Shown: positions 28,388-39,466 of the stretch, piece by piece
Layout: every line of letters begins with the position of its first letter
How positions within the stretch are numbered: position 1 is the stretch's first letter
Source: Ignavibacteria bacterium
Lineage (GTDB): Bacteria; Bacteroidota; Ignavibacteria; Tepidaquicellales; Tepidaquicellaceae
Direction of reading: 5' to 3'
Length of the DNA stretch: 64,000 nt
NCBI GenBank assembly: GCA_016704345.1
Contig: JADJAH010000013.1
Coordinates: 233,087-297,086, forward strand
Made by a program: the position numbers and the translations under genes
The notes under the pieces: model-generated
What the model saw: the letters and a program-made list of their open reading frames with translations, nothing else
Database searches by the model: none
Told to the model about the DNA's origin: nothing

Positions 28388-31300
28388 TTACTTTATCAGC
28401 ATTAGCCTCTTTGTGTTAGAATAATCCGGAGTTTCCATTCTGTAAAAATACAAGCCGCTCGACAATGACGATGCATCAAGAGCTGTTTCATAACTTCCTG
28501 CCTGAAGTTCTCCGTCAACCAAATTCATAATGACTTTTCCGGTTATGTCATAAAGCAATATTCTTACAGACGACAATTTCGGAAGATCAAATCTGATCTT
28601 CGTAACAGGATTAAATGGATTCGGATAGTTGTTGTACAGTTCATGCTTGTCAGGAATTGCCGTCCCAATTTGATTTGTCCCTACAATCAGGAAGGTTCTG
28701 AAAACAAAGACAGATGACCATGCACTTGCTCCTCCGGGACTATAAGCTTGCACTCTCCAAAAGTAAAGTGTGTTTGTTGTTAAAGTTCCTGCAGGAACCA
28801 TAAACTGCGATTGAGCTATACTGTCCTTCACGAAAATCATATTGTTAAAATTCAGATCGGTCGCCAGATTAACCCTGTAGAAATAAGGATTTGTTGAATT
28901 TTGCCAATCCAAAGTTGGTGTAAGATTCATGTTGTTCGTATTGTTTGCCGGGAATATCAATACCGGTAACGAGGGAATCTGAATCTGAATTGTCCTGAAA
29001 TTCCATGTAACAGACCAGGGACCTGCACCAATAGTATTACTGGCATTGACTTTCCAATAATACCTTGTCACATAAGTAAGGTAAGGAGAAGGAACGGAGT
29101 ATTGTGATACACTCAGATTTCCGACGTCAAGAATTACGCTGTTGAATGTTGAATCCATGGCAAGCAAAATTCTGTATGAAGTAGCAGAGCCTACATTTGC
29201 CCAGTCAATTAGTGTCGTGAGACTGATTGAATCCGAACCGTTCTGTGGTGAAGTCAATTGTGGTGCAAGCGGCAATGAAGATGTTGTGAAATTCCAGCTC
29301 GTTGACCACGGTCCCGTTCCATTAATATTGGTTGCATTTACTCTCCAATAGTATCTCGTACCGAATGTCAGGATTGATGCGGGCACTGTGTAATTCGTTG
29401 AAGTGAGATTTCCAACACCGGTTACAGTATTCAGAAAAAGGCTGTCTGTTGCTATCTCAACTCTGTATGAACTTGCTCCAATTACTGCTACCCAGGTCAA
29501 TGAAGGAGTTAGAACCATATTGACAGACCCGTTTAGCGGGGATAGCAGTGCAGGCGCCGCCGGAAGAAAATTAAGAGTACTGAATTTCCAGACTGATGAC
29601 CATAACCCCGAGCCAAATGTATTTTGTCCGGAGATTTTCCAAAAGTAAGTTGTATCATTATTCAATACTGAAGAAGGAACAGTGACTTGTGACTGAGAAA
29701 TACCTGACTGATCAAATACTGTTGATGTGAAATTCGAATCTGTTGCAATCTGTGCTCTGTATGTATTTGCATTAATTACTGTTTCCCAATCAAGTAAAGG
29801 TGTTACAGAAATATTGACTGAACCATTTGCAGGAGACGTAAGAACAGGGGTCAATGGCAATTGAGTAATTGTTCTGAAATTTGAAACCAACGACCAAGGT
29901 CCCGTACCATTGTTGTTTGTTGCGTTAACTCTCCAGAAATATTTCGTGTTGTGATTCAGCACAAGTGTGTCAATTCTGTATTGTGAAGAAGTGACGTTTA
30001 ATTGATCAACAACAGTACTTCCGAATAGGGAATCAGTAGAGACCTGAACCCGGTAAGATGTTGCATTTGCATCGCTCCAGTCAAGCAATGTTGTCGTGAA
30101 TATATTTGTTGAGCCGTTTGATGGCAAGATAAGCAACGGCGTTGCAGGCATTTGATTCAATGCTGTTAAATATCTCATTCCAATGAGCTCTCCTCTTCCA
30201 ATAGGAGCACCGTTGACATGTGTTCCGGCAAGTGAGTCAGATTGACAAACCATTTGAACAGTCCATGTATTGTTTGCGATATTGTTTGTCGGCGAAACGC
30301 TTACAAATCTCCAGTCACGTAAAGGTGTTGAAGGAGTAAGTCTTTCCGGCGCTATCCAGGAGATTCCCTGATCAAGTGAATGAGCTGACCATACGGCAAA
30401 GTAACTGCAGGAGTCTGTTCCAACTTGACCCGTTGTAGCCGTGAATGCAACGAACAATGCATTTCCGGAAGATGCTCTTCCGATTGACGGTCTGCAAATT
30501 GGAAGGAACGCGTCGGAGACTTCTCCGGTATTTGGATAAAATGGAACATTAGAATCGCTTGCTATTATGATGGGTACTCCACCGTTAATTGCCGGCGACC
30601 AGACTCTGATCTGAGATGGGAGCGCCGGGAAGAATCCTGTTTCAGTTAGCAGCGAAGTGCTGAACGCAATGTAAGGCTGATTATTATTTCCAAATACTAT
30701 GCTCACTCCTCTAAGGCAACCTAGAGAATCAGTGTTAACATTCCAGTCCCAGATTCTTTGTTTAGGTGACCATGTTAATCCACCGTCAGACGATGATCTG
30801 TAGAAAACATCATTGGGGTCTTCATTGTCCGAGCCTATAAATGCATGCCCGACTGTTCCGTTCGGCGCAAGCGCCAAAGAATAAGCTTCTGACTGATCTC
30901 CAGGATAGGTTTGATATCCGGAAAATGTTCCCGGCGGAGAAATGTTTGTGGCTTTGTTTGTATAAGAATAAACAGAGCCGTTAATTGCAGACACAAACAG
31001 TACATTGTTATTTGGAAGTCCGAGTACCTTTGCCCAGATCGGATCACCTTCCGTTGTTGTTCCGGGGTCAATCTCTGTGAATACTCCGAAGCCCGGACCC
31101 TGATCATAATTGATCTTTGTATGAGTTGTACTGCCGTTGGTGTTATTGTGATTTGCTATAACTGCCGCACCACTGGCAAATCCACTGATGGCGGGAAAGC
31201 CGCTTCTTCCGGTTGAGGGAACGTCACCCAAATTACTCCAGGTTGCTCCAAAGTTATTGCTGAAAAGATAAGCACATTCCCTGGTTGCAAAGGTTGGAAA

Positions 31301-31633
31301 AAGCGAATACATGAACACCGCATGAACATTTGAAGGCGTAATCGGATCCTGCCAGATCTCTTGCGGAACTCCGTTCGACTGTAGATCATAAACAGTTGAA
31401 GTGGAAGTAGAGCTGAATAATACCGTTCCGCTTTTCGTTCTAACAGGATCAAATTGTGTTTTGTAATAAGGATTTATTTTGAAATCTTCTTCCGATTGCT
31501 TGATTTGAATTTGTTCTGAGCCTGTGATTGGTTTGGGTTTTGAAACCGGATTACGCTGTGCATTAGCAATGTTTGAAGTTGTAGCAGTGTATAAAACTAA
31601 AGACATTGCTAATAATGATAATAAGGTTTTCAT
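28388..31633 (-). CDS. Large T9SS-secreted BNR/fibronectin-like protein, tandem copy 1 (intact)
   Basis: About 1081 residues from ATG 31633, which begins the signal peptide (M-K-T-L-L-S-L-L-A, cut after I-A-N-A); an upstream in-frame ATG at 31663 would add ten residues. Residues 90-510 resemble a sialidase/BNR beta-propeller (S-S-D-G-G-L-T-W). Then come five fibronectin III-like repeats of about 90 residues, each with P-x-N-G-S-x-N-I, L-D-W and Y-F-W-R-V followed by G-P-W-S. The last 80 residues are a T9SS sorting domain (N-N-Y-P-N-P-F-N-P, ending R-L-M-L-I-K). Probably a surface adhesin or carbohydrate-binding protein; no catalytic residues were identified. It is the only intact member of a tandem triplication. 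Confidence 0.88.
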   Translation of the reverse strand: MKTLLSLLAMSLVLYTATTSNIANAQRNPVSKPKPITGSEQIQIKQSEEDFKINPYYKTQFDPVRTKSGTVLFSSTSTSTVYDLQSNGVPQEIWQDPITPSNVHAVFMYSLFPTFATRECAYLFSNNFGATWSNLGDVPSTGRSGFPAISGFASGAAVIANHNNTNGSTTHTKINYDQGPGFGVFTEIDPGTTTEGDPIWAKVLGLPNNNVLFVSAINGSVYSYTNKATNISPPGTFSGYQTYPGDQSEAYSLALAPNGTVGHAFIGSDNEDPNDVFYRSSSDGGLTWSPKQRIWDWNVNTDSLGCLRGVSIVFGNNNQPYIAFSTSLLTETGFFPALPSQIRVWSPAINGGVPIIIASDSNVPFYPNTGEVSDAFLPICRPSIGRASSGNALFVAFTATTGQVGTDSCSYFAVWSAHSLDQGISWIAPERLTPSTPLRDWRFVSVSPTNNIANNTWTVQMVCQSDSLAGTHVNGAPIGRGELIGMRYLTALNQMPATPLLILPSNGSTNIFTTTLLDWSDANATSYRVQVSTDSLFGSTVVDQLNVTSSQYRIDTLVLNHNTKYFWRVNATNNNGTGPWSLVSNFRTITQLPLTPVLTSPANGSVNISVTPLLDWETVINANTYRAQIATDSNFTSTVFDQSGISQSQVTVPSSVLNNDTTYFWKISGQNTFGSGLWSSVWKFSTLNFLPAAPALLSPLNGSVNMVLTPSLTWVAVIGASSYRVEIATDSLFLNTVTGVGNLTSTNYTVPASILTFGTRYYWRVNATNINGTGPWSTSWNFTTSSLPLAPQLTSPQNGSDSISLTTLIDWANVGSATSYRILLAMDSTFNSVILDVGNLSVSQYSVPSPYLTYVTRYYWKVNASNTIGAGPWSVTWNFRTIQIQIPSLPVLIFPANNTNNMNLTPTLDWQNSTNPYFYRVNLATDLNFNNMIFVKDSIAQSQFMVPAGTLTTNTLYFWRVQAYSPGGASAWSSVFVFRTFLIVGTNQIGTAIPDKHELYNNYPNPFNPVTKIRFDLPKLSSVRILLYDITGKVIMNLVDGELQAGSYETALDASSLSSGLYFYRMETPDYSNTKRLMLIK

Positions 31634-31663
31634 AGTGGTATTTCTTAAGTTGTAGATGTACAA

Positions 31664-32144
31664 ACTTAGATGCTTTATTAAATACTATGAAGTCAATTTT
31701 TTGTGAGTGCCAGAGCGATAACGTTTCCTTCAGTGTGAAAGTCGGCGGTGTCCGAATTTTATTGTCCCGAAATTAATATATGACAAATTGTGTATCGTTC
31801 TCTTACACAGAGATCCATAGAAAAGTCAAAGAGGTACATTGAGAAAAATGGGTTAAAAAAATTTTAACTAATCACATGGGGAGTATCGTTTCGGAAGCAA
31901 GTGGAAATCAGAACCGCTTTATCAAAGATATACAAGACATTCACTAATTAAACCCCGTGGAACTCCGTGACTTCTCAGTGTATCTCCGTGCAACAAAGCA
32001 AACAGAATGAAGTAAGTATGATTTGATAACGATTCCTAAATTATGTAAATCTCAACGTTAGCATTATCCTAAACTCAATGTCCAGTCTGTGTCAGAGTGT
32101 CCTAAGAGCACAAGATACTCTGACACGGACGATATAACACCGGC
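31664..32144. other. Spacer between T9SS copies 1 and 2, itself duplicated
   Basis: About 480 bases nearly identical to 35420-35905, including a pair of divergent inverted segments (TTACACAGAGATCCATAG at 31804 and CTTCTCAGTGTATCTCCGTG near 31970) that are complementary over about 35 bases. No gene. The promoter of copy 1 must lie at its right part, next to 31633. Confidence 0.75.
32095..32140. repeat. GTCTGTGTCAGAGT hairpin after copy 2
   Basis: GTCTGTGTCAGAGT (32095-32108) pairs with ACTCTGACACGGAC (32127-32140). It stands immediately downstream of the copy 2 stop codon on the minus strand and may act as a terminator or mRNA-end hairpin. It belongs to the TCAGAGT family. Confidence 0.82.
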
Positions 32145-35100
32145 TTACTTTATAAGCATCAGTCTTTTTGTGTTAGAAAAATCCGCAGTTTCTATTCTGT
32201 AAAAATACAAGCCACTCGACAATGACGATGCATCAAGAGTAGTTTCATAGCTTCCTGCCTGAAGACTTTCGTCAACCAAATTCATCACAACTTTTCCTGT
32301 AATATCATAAAGCAATATTCTTACAGATGACGATCTCGGAAGATCAAATCGGATCTTCGTAACAGGATTAAATGGATTCGGATAGTTGTTATACAATTCA
32401 TACTTGTCAGGGATGCTCGTTCCTATCTGATTAATTCCTGTTGGGACTGTTCTGAAAATAAATGTCGACGACCAAAGGCTCGAACCTCCTGCATTGTTGG
32501 CATTGACTCTCCAAAAATAAAGAGTGTTAACGTTCAGAATGTTCGGGGGAACATCAAAAAGAAGAGGCGGTAATACTATCCCTGTTAAGAACCAAGTTAT
32601 TGAAGTTCAAATCTGTTGCAATGTTGACTTTGTAGTAGGCGGCGTTACTCGAATTCTGCCAATCGAAAGAAGGTGTCAATGAAACATTAGTTGAGTTGTT
32701 GGGCGGTTGAGTCAGATTCGGAGCAACAGGCGGCTGAACTTGCCTCGTCGTGAAATTCCATACAGCAGACCATGCTCCTGTTCCCACCGAATTAGTAGCG
32801 TTAACTTTCCAATAATACTTCGTGACATAAGTGAGATACGGCGCAGGAATTTGAAACTCTGTAAAGTTTAGAAACGGTATATCGAGAATTATATTATTGA
32901 ACAAAGAATCAGTTGCTACCAAAAGATTGTATTCTGTCGCTGTGGTTACGTTGTTCCAGTCAAGAGTTGGCGTAAGGCTCGTGGAATCTGCTCCGTTTGG
33001 CGGGGCAACTAATTGCGGAGCTGCCGGCATTCCAATTGTTGTAAAATTCCAAACTATTGACCACGGTCCGGTTCCGTTAGAGTTAGTAGCATTTGCTCTC
33101 CAGAAGTAGCGAACGTTTTGAGAAAGAACAGATGACGGAACATTGTAAGTTACTGAAGTGAGATTACCCGCATTCACAACAGTGGTATTAAACAGACTAT
33201 CTGTTGAGACTTGCAGCCTGTAAGATATTGCACCGCTTACCGCAGCCCACGTTAAAGCCGGAGTAAGAGTCACATTAATTGAGCCATTTGCAGGCACAAT
33301 AAGAGTTGGAGCCGCCGGAAGAAAGTCAATTGTCGTAAATTCCCAGATCGAAGACCATTGTCCCGTTCCAAAAGAATTTTGCCCGTAGATTCTCCAATAG
33401 TAAGTTGTATCATTTCTCAAAACTGAAGACTGAACTGAAATCTGTGATTGTGTAATACCTGACTGATCAAATACAGTTGAACTGAAATTCAAATCTCTTG
33501 CAATCTGTGCTCTGTATGCATATGCATTGATGACTGTCTCCCAATCCAGTAAAGGTGTTACTGAAACATTTATTGCACCATTTGCAGGAGACGATAGAAT
33601 AGGAGTAAGTGGCAATTGAGTAATTGTTCTGAAATTGGAAACCAGCGACCAGGGTCCTGTGACACTGATGTTTATACCTTTCACTCTCCAGAAATATTTT
33701 GTGTTGTGATTCAAAACAAGCGTGTCGATTCTGTATTGTGAAGAAGTGACGTTTGATTGATCTATAACAGTACTTCCGAAAAGCGAATCAGTTGAGACTT
33801 GAACCCGGTAAGATGTAGCATTTGCTGCGTTCCAGTCAAGTAATGGAGTTGTAAATATATTTATTGAGCCGTTTGATGGGGAGATAAGCAAGGGCATTGA
33901 AGGAGTATAATTAAATGTCGGTACAAATCTGATTCCAACAAGTTCTCCTCTTCCAATTGGCGAACAATTGACATGTGTGCCTGCGAGGGAGTCAGATTGA
34001 CAAACCATTTGAACAGTCCATGTATTGTTTACAATATTGTTTGTAGGCGAAACGCTTACAAATCTCCAGTCACGCAGAGGTGATGAAGGTGTAAGCCATT
34101 CCGGCGCTCCCCAGTAAATTCCATATTCAGGTGAATATGATGACCATACGGCAAAGTAACTGCTGGAGTCTGTTCCAACCTGTCCGGTTGTAGCCGTGAA
34201 TGCAACGAACATTGCATTTCCGGAAGATGCTCTTCCGATAGACGGTCTGCAAAGGGGAAGGAATGCGTCAGTGACATCTCCTGTGTTTGGATAAAATGGA
34301 ACATTAGAATCGCTTGCTACAATGACAGGTATTCCACCGTTAATTGCAGGAGACCAGACTCTGATCTGAGATGGGAGCGCCGGAAAGAATCCTGTTTCGG
34401 TTAGCAGCGAAGTATTGAACGCAACATAAGGCTGATTATTATTTCCAAATACCATACTCACTCCTCTAAGGCAACCAAGAGAATCAGTGGTAACATTCCA
34501 GTCCCAGATTCTCTGTTTGGGAGTCCATGTTAATCCGCCGTCTGCAGATGACCGGTAAAAAACATCATTCGGGTCTTCAAGATCAGAGCCTATAAATGCA
34601 TGCCCAACTGTTCCGTTCGGTGCAAGAGCCAGAGAATATGCCTCTGACTGATCTCCCGGATAGGTTTGATATCCGGAGAATATGCCCGGCGGAGAGAGGT
34701 TTGTAGCTTTGTTTGTGTAAGTATAAAATGCGCCGCTTATAGAGGATGTGAACAAAATGTTGTTATTTGGCAGAGCAAGAACTCTTGCCCAGATCGGATC
34801 TCCTTCCGCTGTCGTTCCGGGGTCAATCTCTGTAAATACTCCGAAGCCCGGACCCTGATCGTAATTGATCTTCGTATGAGTTGAAGTGCCGTTAGTGTTA
34901 CCTGTGATTTGCTATAACTGCCGCTCCACTGATAAGACCGCTAATTGCGGGAAAGCCGCTTCTGCCGGTTCCTGGAACTTCACCTATATAAGTCCAGATT
35001 GCTCCAAAGTCATTGCTGAAGAGATATGCACAACTACGGGACGCAAAGCCGGGAACATGCGAATACATGAACACTGCATGTACATTTGCAGGTGTGATCG

Positions 35101-35389
35101 GATCCTGCCATATCTGCTGCGGAACTCCGTTCGATTGAAGATCATAAACAGTTGAAGTGGAAGTTGAGCTGAAAAATACTGTTCCCGTCTTTGTTCTTAC
35201 GGGATTATACTGTGTTCTGAAGTTAGAATTAATTTTGAAGTCTCTTTCAGATTGCTTGATTTCAATTTGTTCTGAGCCTGTGATGGGCTTGGGTTTTGGA
35301 ACCGGGTTGCGCTGGGCATTAGCAATGTTTGAAGTTGTGGTAGTGATTAAAACTAAAGACATTGCTAATAAAGTTAATAAGGTTTTCAT
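32145..35389 (-). pseudogene. Large T9SS-secreted BNR/fibronectin-like protein, tandem copy 2 (two frameshifts)
   Basis: Same architecture as copy 1: signal peptide from ATG 35389, BNR-like domain, five fibronectin-like repeats, T9SS sorting domain ending R-L-M-L-I-K at 32145. Two single-base shifts interrupt it. Near 34902, comparison with copies 1 and 3 shows one extra base inside the V-I-A-N-H region. At 32556-32560 a run of five A (minus strand T) replaces the run of four found in copy 3, cutting the protein at I-T-A-S-S-F just before the last 130 residues, which follow intact in the next frame. Apart from these, the sequence is as conserved as copy 1. Confidence 0.85.
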
Positions 35390-35419
35390 AGTGGTATTTC
35401 TTAAATTGTAGATATGCAA

Positions 35420-35905
35420 ACTTAGATGCTTCGTTCAAAACTATGAAGTCAATTTTTTGTGAATGCGGTAACGATAGCATTTCCTTCAGTGTGAAAATTC
35501 AAAGTTCGAGGTGTTCGAATTGTGCTGTACCGAAGTGAAGAAATGACAAAATGTGTATCGCACTTTTACACAGAGATCCATAGAGAAATCACAGAGGTAA
35601 TCTGAGAAATGTGGTAAAAGAATTTTAACTAATCACATGAGGTCTATCGTTTCGGAAGCAAGTGGAAATCAGAACCGCTTTATCAAAGATATACAAGACA
35701 TTCACTAATTAAAACCCTTGGAACTCCGTGACTTCTCAGTGTATCTCAGTGCAACAAAGCAAACAGAATGAAGTAAGTATGATTTGATAACGATTCCTAA
35801 ATTGTGTAAATCTCAACGTTAGCATTTTCCTAAACTCAATGTCCTGTCTGTGTCAGAGTACTCTAAGAGCACAAGATACTCTGACACGGACGATATAACA
35901 CCGGC
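35420..35905. other. Spacer between T9SS copies 2 and 3
   Basis: Near-identical duplicate of 31664-32144, showing that the repeating unit includes the intergenic region. It contains the same pair of inverted segments. No gene. Confidence 0.75.
35846..35891. repeat. GTCTGTGTCAGAGT hairpin after copy 3
   Basis: GTCTGTGTCAGAGT pairs with ACTCTGACACGGAC (35878-35891), immediately past the copy 3 stop on the minus strand; counterpart of 32095-32140. Confidence 0.82.
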
Positions 35906-38900
35906 TTACTTTATAAGCATCAGTCTTTTTGTGTTAGAAAAATCCGCAGTTTCTATTCTGTAAAAATACAAGCCACTCGACAATGACGATGCATCAAAGA
36001 TAGTTTCATAGCTTCCTGCCTGAAGACCTTCGTCAACCAAATTCATCACAACTTTTCCGGTGATGTCATAAAGCAATATCCTTACAGATGACGATCTCGG
36101 AAGATCAAATCTGATCTTCGTAACAGGATTAAACGGATTCGGATAGTTATTATACAATTCATACTTGTCAGGGATGAACGTGCCTATCTGATTAATTCCT
36201 GTTGGGACTGTTCTGAAAATAAATGTAGACGACCAAAGGCTCGAACCTCCTGCATTGTTGGCATTGACTCTCCAGAAGTATAGAGTGTTAACGTTCAGAA
36301 TGTTCGGGGGAACATCAAAAGAAGAAACACTAATACTATCCCTGTTAAAAACAATGTTATTAAAATTCAGATCTGTTGCAATGTTGACTTGTAATATGCT
36401 GCATTACTGGAATTCTGCCAATCAAGAGAAGGTGTCAACGAAACATTACTTGAGTTGTTTGCCGGATTGAGTCAGATTCGAGGCAACAGGCGGTTGAACT
36501 TTCCTAGTCGTGAAATTCCATACAGCAGACCATGGTCCTGTTCCCACCTAATTAGTAGCGTTAACTTTCCAGTAATACCTAGTGACATAAGTGATAAACG
36601 GCAGGAATTTGAAACTTGTAAAGTTTAGAAATCCCAATATCAAGAATTATATTATTGAACAAAGAATCAGCTGCTACCAAAAGACTGTATTCTGTTGCAG
36701 AGGTTACGTTTTTCCAGTCAAGAGTTGGCGTAAGAACTACTGGAATCCGTCCCGTTTGGTGGAGCAACCAATTGTGGAGCTGCCGGCAATCAAATTGTTG
36801 TAAAATTCCAAACTAATGACCACGGTCCGGTTCCGTTAGAGTTAGTAGCATTTGCTCTCCAGAAGTAGCGAACGTTTTGAGAAAGAACAGATGACGGAAC
36901 ATTGTAAGTTACTGAAGTGAGATTACCCGCATTCACAACAGTATTATTGAACAGACTATCTGTTGAGACTTGCAGCCTGTATGAGATTGCGCCGCTGACT
37001 GACGACCATGTCAAAGCCGGAGTAAGTGAAACATTAATTGAGCCGTTTGACGGTGACCATAAAGATGGCGCTGCCGGAAAGATGTTAATTGTTCTGAATT
37101 TCCATACCGAAGACCATTGCCCCGAACCAAATGAATTTTGTCCGGAGATTTTCCAATAGTAAGTTGTATCATTATTCAAAACAGAAGAAGGAACAGTAAC
37201 CTGTGATTGAGTAATACCTGACTGATCAAATACTGTTGCAGTGAAATTCGAATCTCTGGCAATCTGTGCTCTGTATGTGTTTGCGTTTATCACATCCTGC
37301 CAGTCAAGTAATGGTGTAACCGGAACATTGATCGCACCGTTTGCAGGAGCTGTAAGAACCGGGGTCAGAGGTAAGGAAGGAACTGTCCGGAAATTCCAGG
37401 TTGCTGACCATGGCCCTACTCCATTGATATTTATTCCTCTTGCTCTCCAATAATATTTGGTTTCATGATTCAAAATCAGTGTGTCTATTTGATACTGTGA
37501 AGGTACAATATTCGATTGGCTGATGATCAAGCTGCCGAACAGCGAGTCAATAGATACGTGAACTTCATAAAATTCGGAAAGTGCTGCATTATTCCAATCA
37601 AGCAAGGTTGTTGTAAAAACATTCTGAGAACCGTTCTGTGGAGACAATAATGTTGGAGCAAGTGGAGTAGGATTAGTTGTGGGAATGTACCTGATGCCTA
37701 CAAGCTCTCCTCTTCCTATCGGTGCACCGTTAATATGTGTGCCGGCCAAAGAATCAGATTGGCAAACCATTTGAACAGTCCAAGTATTGCCTATAACATT
37801 ATTCGTCGGCGAAACACTCACATATCTCCAGTCTTTTAGTGGTGACTCAGGTGTAATCTGTTCCGGAGGATTCCAGCTGTTTCCGTTGTCAGTTGAGAAT
37901 GTTGTCCAAACAGAATAGTATCTGCTGAGGTCCGATCCGACACGATCAGTTGTAGCATTAAAGGCAACCACTATTCCATTTCCGGTTGACGCTCTGCCGA
38001 TTGCCGGTCTGCACAAAGGCAGGAATGCATCTTCTGTTACACCTTGATTTGGAAAGAAGGGAACACTGTTCTGACTGGCAACAATGACCGGCACACCTCC
38101 GCCTATTGCCGGAGACCAGACTCTTATTTGAGATGGTTTCTCGGGATAGAATGCTGTTAGTGTCAAAGGAGATGTATTAAAAGAAACATACGGCTGATTA
38201 TTATTTCCAAATACCATGCTTACTCCTCTAATGCATCCCAGTGAATCGGGTGTGATATTCCAGTCCCAGATTCTCTGCTTAGGTGTCCAAGTTAATCCGC
38301 CGTCAGACGATGACCTATAGAAAACATCATTCGGGTCTACATCATCCGAGCCTATGAATGCATGCCCGACTGTTCCGTTAGGTGCAAGCGCCAATGAATA
38401 AGTTTCCGCCTGATCTCCGGGATATGTTTGATATCCGGAGAATATTCCAGGTGGCGAAATGTTTGTGGCTTTGTTTGTGAAAGAATAAACTGCACCGTTT
38501 ATAGAGGAGGTGAACAAAACGTTGTTATTTGGCAGAGCAATAACTCTTGCCCAGATAGGATCACCTTCGCCCGTCGTTCCTGGGTCAATCTCTGTGAATA
38601 CTCCAAAGCCTGCACCCTGATCGTAATTGATCTTGGTGCGTGAAGAAGTGCCGTTTGTTGTATTATGATTTACAATAACTGCCGCTCCGCTTACCAGTCC
38701 GCTTACAGCGGGAAAGCCACTTCTGCCAGGTGACGGTACGTCAGCCAAGTAACTCCATGTAGCGCCAAAGTCGTTACTGAAAAAGTATGCACTGCCTCTT
38801 GTGGCAAATCCGGGTTCCGTAGAATACATGAACACTGCATGAACATTTGTAGGTGTGATCGGATCCTGCCAGATCTGCTGCGGCACTCCGTTCGACTGTA

Positions 38901-39150
38901 GATCATAAACTGTTGAAACGGGAAGAGAGCTGAATAATACTGTTCCGCTTTTCGTTATTAGGGGAGCAAACTTCGTATTGTAATTAGGATTAACTTTGTA
39001 TTTTTTTTCCGATTCCTTGATCTTGATTTGTTCTGAGCCTGTGATTGGCTTGGGTTTTGGAACCGGATTGCCCTGGGCATTAGCAATGTTTGTAGTTGTA
39101 GTCGTGTATAAAACTATTGACACTGCTAATAAGTATAAAAACATTTTCAT
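35906..39150 (-). pseudogene. Large T9SS-secreted BNR/fibronectin-like protein, tandem copy 3 (several indels)
   Basis: Signal peptide from ATG 39150; BNR-like domain and the first three fibronectin-like repeats are open down to 36790; the sorting domain is intact at 35906-36157. Between about 36360 and 36790 the sequence differs from copy 2 by a cluster of one-base gains and losses (for example near 36390, 36465, 36595, 36740), leaving only fragments of the last two repeats. The BNR part is the most diverged of the three copies, so this is a distinct paralogue, while its 3' region is nearly identical to copy 2. Confidence 0.83.
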
Positions 39151-39248
39151 AGTGGTATTTCTTAAGTTGTAGATATGCAAACTTAAGTGCTTTATTCAAT
39201 TCTAAGAAGTCAAATTTATTTGTAATCACAGAAACTTATAATCATTTA

Positions 39249-39378
39249 GCCCGCATCAGAGTCTCCGGCGTTTTGCATGTCCCAGATTCCCCGCCTTCGT
39301 CGGGCCCGCCTGCAAAGAGTGGACTAGATTAATTTTCTGCGGGCAGGCCTGAAGAGCACAGGAGAATCTGACACGGGC
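39249..39378. repeat. 130-bp inverted-repeat element with nested GC-rich core
   Basis: GCCCGCATCAGAGTCTCC (39249-39266) pairs with GGAGAATCTGACACGGGC (39361-39378) with three mismatches; inside are CGTCGGGCCCGCCTGC and TGCGGGCAGGCC segments of the CCTGCC family. It occupies most of the spacer between the T9SS copy 3 promoter and the export operon. No gene is seen in 39181-39466. Confidence 0.82.
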
Positions 39379-39466
39379 GAAGTGAGTGTTATCAAACACT
39401 TCTTTATTAACTGAATTTTGAAATTATGATTTGTTAATTTTGAACAATTCAGAAACCTGAAAACTT

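Noticed and set aside
17627..31633. Sialidase activity for the Asp-box (BNR) proteins
   Set aside because: Asp boxes are structural; the Arg triad and Tyr/Glu nucleophile pair of true sialidases were not identified.
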